A DNA stretch of 12,949 nucleotides from Physocladia obscura (taxonomy: Eukaryota > Chytridiomycota > Chytridiomycetes > Chytridiales > Chytriomycetaceae): the NCBI GenBank assembly GCA_027596945.1, contig JADGJH010000946.1, forward strand, positions 1 to 12,949, written 5' to 3'. The position numbers were made by a program, and so were the translations under genes. The notes under the pieces are model-generated. The model saw nothing but the letters and a program-made list of their open reading frames with translations. It ran no database searches and was not told the origin of the DNA. Shown piece by piece: positions 1-10,054 of the stretch; the stretch's first letter is position 1; each line of letters opens with the position of its first letter.

Positions 1-340
1 ATGCATAATTATTCATAAAGATGCCTTTTAAATTTCCAAAATGTATTATTACGTATTATCAGAATTTTGTGAATTTCTCGATGATAGTTATCCTTTTATT
101 TTATTATTAATAGATAATAATAAAAAAGTTTTCCTGTAACATGCAGTTTTCCTTACACATTGCAACTCTTTTTTTGGCAAAAATACAAGAAATACTGACT
201 TTTTTTGCAATTACAATTTTTCCGAATATTTTTGGTTTGCTTTTTGGAAAAATTAGAAATATGGTTTTTTTATTGCAACAAAGTGACAAAAATCTCTGAC
301 TTTAAGTGTCTAATGCAACAAGAGCTTGACTTTGATTTAA
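1..340. other. AT-rich stretch without a recognisable gene
   Basis: This is the 3' flank of the PdxT gene, which ends at 341 on the minus strand. It is very AT-rich with T and A runs. The short open frames in it (60-62 codons on either strand) are low-complexity and have no family resemblance. Three loosely similar segments share a TGCAAC start and a CTGACTTT or TTGACTTT end (161-202, 274-303, 314-333), which may be a decayed repeat or chance in biased sequence. No tRNA-like cloverleaf or other RNA gene was seen. Confidence 0.5.
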
Positions 341-1154
341 TTATTCCAATTTATTTTTCAGACAAATATCCACAAAAAATCGGTGAAATCTGACATCTCC
401 AGTCAACTCTGGATGAAAACTGCTTCCAAGTACATTTCCTTGTCGAACAGCAACCAGTTCACCATCTCTTCCCGCTTTGCCCCGCAATACAGCAATAGTT
501 TCAATATTTGCCCCTTCTTCTATAGATTCGATAACTGGAGCACGAATAAAAACACCTGGGAGAGCGAGGCTTCCTGTCTGTGGATTCGCGCCGTAAATTT
601 CAAGTGCAGGAATGGAAAGCGGAATTTCGAAGCTATCAACTTGACGGCCAAAAGCATTTCGACGAACAGTGGTTTTGAGACCCCCAATTAATGTCTGCCC
701 ACCTTGTTTTGAGCCAAGAATTGTGTTGCTGAGCATGATCAAGCCAGCACATGTTCCCTATGAAACAAATTAAAGAATAAAGACACGAAAGGATGAAATG
801 AATGGAATGGTGGATTGGAGCATTTACCCAAATGGGTTTGTTGTCATCAACCCACTGCCTTAGGGCTTGTCGCAATTCCGGCTCGCGGTCTAGCAGAATT
901 GACATTGCAGTCGATTCGCCACCTGGTAGAACAATACCGTCAATCGAGTCTTTCAGGCGTGCAAAGTCGAGTGCTGATCTGATTTCGATGGCGGCCTTCA
1001 CCTCTGGAATCCGTTGCAGCATAAACACATGTTCACTGAAGGCGCCTTGCAGTGCTATTGGGTTTTAATCAGATTTCAGTTTCTGGCTCAGTGACTATTT
1101 TCGGGAAAGACTCGCTGGTCTTCACTGACCCACAACCCCGATTCTGATTGACAT
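341..1154 (-). CDS. SNO1: Pyridoxal 5'-phosphate synthase glutaminase subunit (PdxT/SNO), 3 exons, 222 aa
   Basis: This is the glutaminase subunit of the deoxyxylulose-independent vitamin B6 pathway. It hydrolyses glutamine and passes ammonia to the PdxS/SNZ synthase; no PdxS gene lies in this window. Exons on the minus strand are 1154-1130, 1054-828 and 757-341, with introns of 75 and 70 nt. The short first exon restores the family N-terminus: joining it gives IGVVALQGAFSEH at residues 5-17, whereas exon 2 alone meets an in-frame stop just upstream. The class I amidotransferase residues are intact: the LPGGEST oxyanion loop at 51-57, nucleophile Cys87 in GTCAGL (codons directly after the second intron), and His199/Glu201 in SSFHPEL. 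Length matches fungal SNO proteins, so it should be active. The start codon is 26 bp from that of the divergent eIF5B gene. Confidence 0.95.
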
Positions 1155-1180
1155 TTTTTTTCTTTTTTGAAACCTCTTCG
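1155..1180. promoter_or_regulatory. 26-bp divergent gap between PdxT and eIF5B start codons
   Basis: The ATG of PdxT (minus, 1154) and the ATG of eIF5B (plus, 1181) are separated by only 26 bp, mostly a T-run with one C followed by a purine-poor stretch. No TATA-like motif fits in it. Either each promoter lies within the other gene, so that the transcripts overlap at their 5' ends, or both genes use extremely short leaders driven from a shared nucleosome-free T tract. The eIF5B start has a usable context (TTCG before ATGG). Both start codons are supported by family N-termini, so the gap itself is well supported; its promoter role is inferred. Confidence 0.6.
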
Positions 1181-4100
1181 ATGGGACCAAAGAGCAAGAA
1201 GAATAACACAAAGAAAGGAAAGGCCGCCGTCTTCAGCGACAGCAGTATTAATAATATTAGCGACAATGACGATAACATCGAGGTTGCTTTTGATGAAGGC
1301 GCACCGTTGATCGTCACAGCCGATGAAAGCTTTGCTCCGCTGCCCGAAGATGCTCTCAATGTTGACGAAGATGTAAGCATTCCTTCCTCTTAAATTACAG
1401 CTGTTGATGAATTGTGCACCGGACTATCTCCTTATTTTGTGCGGTTAATGTGTTGCCTTCGAAAGCATGAAAACTATCTCAATCTATTGGCCATAATAAA
1501 TCCCTTTCTGTTGCTTTTATTGCGTTATAACCTTGCTTGTTAAATTTTATTTTTTAATGTTATTTCTTAGGGAAATGATCTTGGAGGTCTTATGTCAATC
1601 ATGTCGAAGCTTAAAAAAAACGGCAAGGGAGGCAAAAAAGCGAAAAAGCAAAGACTTTCTGATGACGAAGAAGACGCTGCCGCGATTCTTGCTAAATTGG
1701 ATGCCTTAGAAGCTGCAGAGAAGGAACAGACGGTAGTTGAAAAACCTTCTGTTGTTACTGGAAAGAACAAAAAAGCGGGTGGAAAGAAGGGCAAAAAGAA
1801 TCAGCATGATTCGGACGACGAAGATGCAGCCAATATTCTCGAAAAACTTCATGCGTTGGAGCTGCAAGAAAAGGAAAATTCGTTGACAGCCAAAATCGAA
1901 AAAACTTTTGACAACATTACGAACAAAAAAAAGGGCGGCAAAAAGAGTAAAAAGAATCAAGATTCAGATGAAGAAGATGCTGCCGCGATTTTGGAAAAAT
2001 TGGATGTCCAAGAACCCGCGGTAACCACTCCAGTTGTTACTTTAGCCTCAGTGCCAAAAAAAACGACTGAAAAAGCTACTCCGACCGTTTCTCTTGCGAC
2101 TGATGATAATGATGGCGATGATACAGGTTTGAAAATCAAAAGTAAAAAAGAGAAGGAGAAGGAACGCAAGGTAACTATTTTTATTAAATAAGTTTTGCAT
2201 TTTTTGATATTTATTTTTTATTATTTTTACAGGAGCGACAAAAGCAAGCGGAAAAGGCAAAAAAGGTTGAAGCTGCTGCGTTAGTCCAAGCAGCGGTTGC
2301 CGCCAGCCCCGTATCAAAAAATGACGAGGAAGAAGAAGAGGCTGATGCAGACGGAGGTGTTTCCTCAAAAAACAAAAAAAAGAAAAAGAAGCCTGCGGTA
2401 GCTGATGAGGAACCAGTCGCCCCCGCCCCCGCTACGAAAAAAAAAGGTGGTGCAATCGGTGCACTGCAGCAAATGCTTGCAGCAAAAAAAGCTGCCGAAG
2501 AGGAAGCGAAAAGATTGGTTTGAATCTGCTACTCCGTTTGTTTTCTTTTCCTTTTATTTTTTATTTTTAAATTTTATATTTAATCATCTGAACGCATTTT
2601 CATATTTTAGGAAGAAGAGGAAAGACGACGCATTGAAGAGGAAGAAGCTCGAGAGGCTGCGTTGGAAAAGGCGAAAGCAGAAGCGAAGGCTCTCAAAAAA
2701 GAGCGAGAAAAGGTGATTGCGATGTTGTTTTTTTTTATTTAGGAATTTTAATTTGAGCATCGACAGCAAAAAATCGAAGAACTGAAGAAAGCTGGAAAAT
2801 ACCAAACCCCAGCTCAAAAACAGGCTGCTGCTATTGCTGCTCAACGGTTGCAAGCAATGCTGGCTGCTGGCGGAGCCAAAGTTGAAGCGCTCGAAAAGAA
2901 GACCCAAGGAGCTGATGACGATTCCACAGACGGAAGGAAACCTAAACGAGTTGTCTACGGGAAAAAAAAGAAGATGATAACTAAGACAATTGGGGCTGAG
3001 ACTAAGTCTGAAGAAGCTGATTCCCAAAAAGCAGCTGAAAATGCTACTGCCGCTACCGTATTAGCTGCGTCAAAGGTAACTTATTTTTATTATTGAATCC
3101 GCATTTGCATATAAAATTAATTGTTATCAAGGCAGAAGAGGCGGAAGCGCGAATTCAGGCTGAAGCTCTTAAACTTGCACAAGCTACTTTATTTCTCGCC
3201 GAAGGAACCAAAAAACCAAATGCTAATTGGAATGCTGATGAAGGCGAAGAAGTTAAAGATTCTTGGGACGCAAGCTCTGAAGATGAAGCAAAAGATAATT
3301 GGGACGACGAAAGCGATAATAATGCAATATTGATAGAAATGGGTATTTCAACGCAAGTAAAAGCAACACCAGTGCCAGTTAAAGCTACGATAGCAACTTC
3401 AGTGCCAGTATCGACCAAGGATGATTCAATCAAGACTCAAACTTCTGCAAAATCAATTGCACCACTGGTAAAACCAATTGAATCAATTGTAGTATCAAAA
3501 TCGCTAGATCCAAATACTTCGCGCCAAGTCGAAGCTGGATTTGAGCAGGAAAGCGAAGAAGAAAATGATGAAGATGAGGTTTGTGTCATTATCAACTAAA
3601 ATTCAATGTTTCTCAGTCGCAATTTATTTTTTAGGGCGATGAAGAGGAGGACGAATCCGAGGTTTGTCATTCTTTGCCGTGATATTTTTATTTATTTTTT
3701 TAATAGGAAGAATCTGACGATGATTCAGAATCTGAAAATGAGGGACCAAAAATGTCAGTGACAAAGAGAGCCGAGCTTCAACGAAAATTGGAGGCTGCTA
3801 GAAAGCGAGAGGTTTGCTTGATCTCTTAATTTATTTGACGGATTTTGGACTTACTATATTCTATTAGGCTGCCCACCAAGCAGCTCTCAAAGCCAGATCA
3901 AAGGATGACTTGCGTTCTCCAATTTGTTGCATTCTTGGACACGTCGATACTGGAAAAACCAAAGTTCTTGATAAGATTCGCCAAACCAATGTACAAGAAG
4001 GCGAAGCTGGAGGAATTACCCAGCAAATCGGTGCAACATTTTTTCCAATGGAGGCGATTCGACAAAAAACTGCTCGGCTGCACAACAACGTGGATGCTGG

Positions 4101-5945
4101 ATATAAGCTTCCCGGTCTTTTAATTATCGATACTCCTGGACACGAATCTTTTACCAATTTGCGCTCGCGTGGATCGTCACTTTGTAATATCGCCGTTCTT
4201 GTTGTTGATATTATGCATGGTTTGGAACCACAAACAATCGAATCCCTTGGTCTTTTGAGACAACGCAAAACTCCATTTATTGTGGCACTCAACAAGATTG
4301 ACAGAATTTATGGGTGGAAATCCATCCCAGATTGTCCTGTTCAAGAGTCACTAAAGCAACAACCCGATTTTGTTATTGCTGAATTCAATGAAAGAGTTGA
4401 AAAAACAAAGGTTGCATTTGCCGAACAAGGTCTTAACGCTGAGTTGTATTTCCACAACAAAAACATTGCCAAGTATGTCTCTCTTGTGCCAACTTCTGCC
4501 ATTACAGGCGAAGGTATCCCGGATTTATTGCATTTATTGGTTGATTTGACACAAAATCGCTTGACGGAAAGCTTGATGTATCTTTCTGAACTTGAATGCA
4601 CCGTTTTAGAAGTTAAAGTTATTGAAGGTTTGGGAACAACTATCGATGTCGTTTTGTCTAATGGGTATGTTCGATATTTAGAATTGAGTTTCCAAGATTA
4701 CCTAACACTTTCCATAGTATTCTACGGGAAGGAGATAAAATAATTGTCTGCGGCCTGAACGGACCAATTGTCACAAACGTGCGAGCACTTCTAACACCCG
4801 AGCCAATGCGAGAACTGCGCATCAAATCTGCATATGTTCATCACAAAGAAGTTCGAGCATCTCTCGGTGTTAAAATCAGTGCTCCCGGGCTCGAAAAAGC
4901 AATTGCTGGATCCCGTCTGATGGTCATCAAAGACGATGATGATGTCGAAGACTTTGTCGAAGAAATTATGAGCGATTTCACAGCGATCACTGAAAAATTC
5001 ATTACACCTGGTCGGGGAGTTTGCGTTCAGGCTTCAACTCTTGGATCTCTGGAAGCGCTTTTGACTTTCTTGAAGGCATCAAATATTCCTGTTTCTGGAT
5101 ATAATATTGGGCCTGTTCACAAAAAAGATATCATTCGCACATCAATTATGCTTGATAAACATCGCGAACTTGCCATGCTACTTGCTTTTGATGTTGCAAT
5201 AGACCGGGACGCTGAAGAGTTGGCAGAGTCAAACGGAATTAAGATTTTCCGAGCTGATATTATTTACCATCTGTTTGATCAATTCACCGCACATATGAAA
5301 GCAATCGATGAGCAGAAGAAGAAGGACGCCGCTCCGAACGCAGTTTTTCCATGTATTTTGCGAATTATTCCGGGAATGGTTTTCAACAAAAGATCACCAA
5401 TTCTCATGGGAGTAGATGTTGTTGAAGGCTGTTTGAAGATTGGAACGCCAATTTGTGTAGTTGACGAAAATGTAAGTTGCAAATTATTTATTACTTATTT
5501 TTTCCATAATTTTTAATTTACTCGATTTACTATGCAGAAACATATAACAAGTTTGGGTAAATGTACAGGCATCGAGTTAAATAAGAAACCGCTGCAAGAA
5601 TGCAAAAGAGGTGGTCCATCTGTTTCAATTAAACTGGAAGTTCCAGGATACGACACACCAAAGATGTTTGGTCGTCATTTCACTCAAGAAAATGATTTAT
5701 ACAGCCATGTAAGCTCTTTATTTTCAAACCTTTCATATATTGTGGCTGTGTGTATTTATGTTCGAATAGATTTCGCGTGCATCAATTGATATTTTGAAAA
5801 CAACTTTCAGAAACGATTTAACAATGGATGATTGGTATTTCTTTTTGTGCTTATTTTTTTCTTTTCTTCTTTCTTATCTTACCATGGGCAAAATAGGAAA
5901 ACTGTTAAGAAAATCAAAGGAATTCTCAATATTCCAGATATGTGA
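1181..5945 (+). CDS. FUN12: Eukaryotic translation initiation factor 5B, 13 exons, about 1300 aa
   Basis: eIF5B is the cytosolic translational GTPase that joins the 60S subunit to the 48S complex. Exons: 1181-1372, 1571-2170, 2233-2517, 2611-2712, 2767-3075, 3132-3578, 3635-3661, 3707-3811, 3868-4664, 4718-5471, 5538-5708, 5770-5834, 5897-5945. Residues 1-690 are a charged, disordered region, Lys/Glu/Ala-rich, with three tandem repeats (83-209) and acidic clusters. The GTPase core has G1 GHVDTGKT (713-720), switch [11 protein letters not shown] (737-746), G3 DTPGH (777-781, catalytic His781), G4 NKID (831-834) and G5 TSA (898-900). Domains II-IV follow to the C-terminus, including GRHF and SRASIDILK near the end. 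Introns are 45-93 nt except the first (198 nt). The first eight introns are all phase 0. The acceptor of intron 4 could be 2757 or 2766, a difference of three residues. Confidence 0.96.
1625..2005 (+). repeat. Three tandem Lys-rich/acidic/helical repeats in the eIF5B N-terminus
   Basis: Within exon 2 of eIF5B, three units of about 50 codons recur, starting near 1625, 1775 and 1931. Each has a GGKKxKK basic block (residues 84-90, 134-140, 186-192), then an acidic cluster (SDDEED, DSDDED, DSDEED), then a short predicted helix of the form AAxILxKLxAL. The third unit diverges after LEKLD. The protein pattern is clearer than the nucleotide one, which suggests an old internal duplication kept under selection for charge pattern and helix. 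The role is unknown; the eIF5B N-terminus is generally disordered and poorly conserved. Confidence 0.85.
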
Positions 5946-6045
5946 AGGATGAATCGATAATGTGGCAATTTTTCTGTCTTAGCTTGGAATAAAAAAACGC
6001 GATACTGATTTGAAAAAGATGTATATTTATATTGGTATATCTGAA
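5946..6045. terminator. Convergent 3' ends of eIF5B and the first six-cysteine gene
   Basis: One hundred bases separate the eIF5B stop codon (plus, 5943-5945) from the stop of the six-cysteine gene on the minus strand (6046-6048). An AATAAA on the plus strand at 5988-5993, followed by more A, is placed well for eIF5B polyadenylation. No canonical AATAAA was picked out for the minus gene in the remaining AT-rich sequence. Transcripts of the two genes probably overlap tail to tail. Confidence 0.55.
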
Positions 6046-6614
6046 TTACAAAGCCAAAATAAAATAAAGAACATCAATAAAGAACCAAGTTTCACTTCTC
6101 GCAGAACTAGCGGCTGGTTGTGGTGTGCCAGTAGTAGAGTAAGAATTTTGCACTTCGTCACACGAATGAATTAATGCGGCAATAAGTACGCTTCCCGAGC
6201 ATGCAGTTGTACACGTTTGAATAAGCTTCGTATTGTTCTGTTTTAATCGCAGTCGCGTCAAATTTTCACATGTGTGAGGAATTAAATAAAACTTACACAA
6301 AAGATTTGGACACTGCTGATTGAGTTAACATCTACTGGGGGAACTTGATTCAAACAATTATTGATGCAAGGATTAGCTGCTGCTGCCCAACTTGAAACGG
6401 TATAGACAACGCCAATAATTCCTGGAATAGCAACACCTGCGATGACAGAAATAATACTCAGTGGATCTTCCGGCGACAAAGTCGGAGCTGATGCTTGCAC
6501 CACTGGTGCTGCTGATGCTGTAACGCTACCGTCAGATGTTATAATCTGTGCGAATCCAATCTGCAGAAGAACTGCGAAGATGGCAATGACGCTGACGTGA
6601 ACAGAAAAGAACAT
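6046..6614 (-). CDS. Secreted six-cysteine (CFEM-like) surface protein A, 2 exons, 169 aa
   Basis: This is a small predicted secreted protein. Exons on the minus strand are 6614-6297 and 6237-6046, with a 59-nt intron. Residues 1-22 form a clear signal peptide with a likely cut at GFA-Q. A Ser/Ala/Pro/Thr stretch follows, then a long hydrophobic Gly/Ala/Ile/Val-rich segment (52-73). Six cysteines follow (83, 87, 106, 115, 119, 132) in the pattern C-x3-C-x18-C-x8-C-x3-C-x12-C. The C-terminus is a polar S/T linker ending in a short hydrophobic tail (WFFIDVLYFILAL), which could be a GPI-anchor signal or membrane segment. The cysteine pattern recalls fungal CFEM domains, which have eight cysteines, so the family call is tentative. 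The neighbouring gene at 6807-7332 is a paralogue with the intron at the identical site. Confidence 0.82.
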
Positions 6615-6622
6615 TGGGAAAA

Positions 6623-6632
6623 TTTGGCGGGA
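6623..6632 (+). promoter_or_regulatory. Candidate E2F-like site upstream of six-cysteine gene A
   Basis: TTTGGCGGGA matches the classical E2F/DP binding consensus and lies 8 bp upstream of the gene A start codon (ATG at 6614, minus strand). E2F is reported to be retained in early-diverging fungi, so a functional site is possible. A related string occurs at 7404-7416 between gene B and the kinase. The match is short and the position is unusually close to the ATG, so this is only a candidate. Confidence 0.3.
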
Positions 6633-6800
6633 TTTTTTTTTCTTCGCTAATCTTAACTTTTCTTTTGTTGTTTAAATTTAATTCTTTACCCCGGTTTTAG
6701 AGTTACCGCACGTAGTATTCTGGTTTACATTGCCAACCTGACTGTTTTCAGTTTTTCTTTTTGGTTCTCTGGATGAAAATTGAATTGAACCCATCAAAAA

Positions 6801-6806
6801 TTTATT
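6801..6806 (-). terminator. AATAAA directly after the stop codon of six-cysteine gene B
   Basis: On the minus strand the TGA stop (6809-6807) is followed immediately by AATAAA (6806-6801), a canonical polyadenylation signal. It implies a very short 3' UTR for gene B and supports the second-exon model that ends here. Confidence 0.55.
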
Positions 6807-7332
6807 TCAAACAAAAACAAAAACAGTGCAAGTAGCGAACAAAGCCAAAAAAATATTTAAGGAAACAAGGAATGCATTACTTGTCTCATATCGAGCCGTC
6901 GCTAGTGTGGAAGTAGTGGTTGGAATGAAAGAGCTGATGGTTGAACAAGTGGACACCAAAGTGGTTAAAATTTCGGAGCCGCATGAGGCAGCGCAAGTCG
7001 AAATAAGAGCCTTATTGTCTGACTGTGAAATTTTATGGAATTAAGTCCCATAAAGTTATTAGAGAGCGATTACATACACAAAGCTGTGCAGCTGCATCAG
7101 ACGATCCTGATGAAAGATCTGCGTTGATTGTGGTGAGTAAGCTTGGAAGTTGAGGAAGACACGCAGTTGCACAAGGTGTCAGTGACGAAAGAATGCCCAA
7201 AATATCCCCAGATAGAGCCGTGGAGCTAGCGGGGCTATTTTCAGAAGCGGAAGTAACAGTAACAGCTTGTGTAAACGTGACAGAAAACGCGAGAAGTGAG
7301 GCGATAATGCTAATGAATTCTTGGGTGAACAT
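6807..7332 (-). CDS. Secreted six-cysteine (CFEM-like) surface protein B, 2 exons, 156 aa
   Basis: Paralogue of the 6046-6614 gene. Exons on the minus strand are 7332-7078 and 7022-6807, with a 55-nt intron (donor GTATGT, acceptor TTTCACAG). The second exon is easy to miss because it has no start codon of its own. It was recognised because it continues in frame for 71 codons and matches the partner after the splice: DNKALISTCAASC here against NTKLIQTCTTAC there. Residues 1-23 look like a signal peptide. Cysteines are at 54, 58, 85, 95, 99 and 111 (C-x3-C-x26-C-x9-C-x3-C-x11-C). A Ser/Thr-rich linker follows and the protein ends in a hydrophobic tail of about 22 residues (NAFLVSLNIFLALF...), consistent with a GPI signal or membrane anchor. 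The intron falls directly after the third cysteine, as in protein A. Confidence 0.85.
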
Positions 7333-7594
7333 AATTTTGAATTAAAGTAAGATTGAGACCGGCGGGTATTTGAGTCTTTTTTGAGAATTTAAATTCCTTT
7401 TTTTTTGGCGGCGGGACGAGAATTTTGGTTTGTCTAAGCACAGACTGTGAACGCCACTTCCCAGTTTTGGAATCAATTTGTGAAACAAAAGCAACATCAA
7501 CCGTGCATCAATAACGCGCTACAGCAGCCATATTCAACCACTATTAGCCACCGTTAGCGCACTTCTGATTTGATTTTATTGCAGCTAGTTTGCA
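7333..7594. promoter_or_regulatory. Divergent intergenic region of six-cysteine gene B and the kinase
   Basis: This 262-bp region separates two divergent start codons. It contains a T-run followed by GGCGGCGGGA (7404-7416 including the leading TTT), similar to the E2F-like string before gene A, and another GGCGGG at 7361-7366. A TTTTATTGCAG just before the kinase ATG resembles an intron acceptor, so the kinase may have a 5' UTR intron. An in-frame TAG three codons upstream of 7595 rules out a longer kinase N-terminus read from this segment. Confidence 0.45.
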
Positions 7595-9969
<2,375 letters not shown>

Positions 9970-10054
9970 AAGTCATTTTCCTCTTAGACTTGCTCTGCTT
10001 TGATTATGAACGATAAACAATGAAATTTTTTTTGAAAAACAAGAAAAGTGAAAA
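9970..10054. other. Convergent 3' flank between kinase and solute-binding protein genes
   Basis: Only 85 bp separate the kinase stop (plus) from the stop of the minus-strand gene. It contains a T run and GATAAACAATG but no clear AATAAA for either gene, so 3' ends probably overlap. Confidence 0.45.

Larger units (their letters stand above)
6615..6806. other. Gap between the two six-cysteine genes
   Basis: This 192-bp stretch is the upstream region of six-cysteine gene A and the 3' flank of gene B, both on the minus strand. It holds T/A runs near gene A and an E2F-like site listed separately. No further exon or RNA gene was seen. Confidence 0.5.

Noticed and set aside
205..393. 62-codon plus-strand open frame
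   Set aside because: Low-complexity, Phe/Lys/Ile-rich, runs into the PdxT 3' exon on the opposite strand and has no family resemblance.
383..691. 102-codon plus-strand open frame
   Set aside because: Antisense to PdxT exon 3, which carries the conserved catalytic residues.
1055..1129. PdxT starting within exon 2 at an internal Met
   Set aside because: This would lose the conserved IGVxALQGxFxEH strand; a 25-nt first exon with good splice sites restores it.
2713..2743. Acceptor at TTTAG (2743) for eIF5B intron 4
   Set aside because: The following codons GAA TTT TAA stop at once; acceptors at 2757 or 2766 keep the frame.
6826..7044. 72-codon plus-strand frame
   Set aside because: Antisense to exon 2 of six-cysteine gene B, which aligns with its paralogue and has splice and polyadenylation signals.
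6046..7332. Firm annotation as CFEM-domain proteins
   Set aside because: Only six of the eight CFEM cysteines are present and the spacing differs, so only CFEM-like is claimed.
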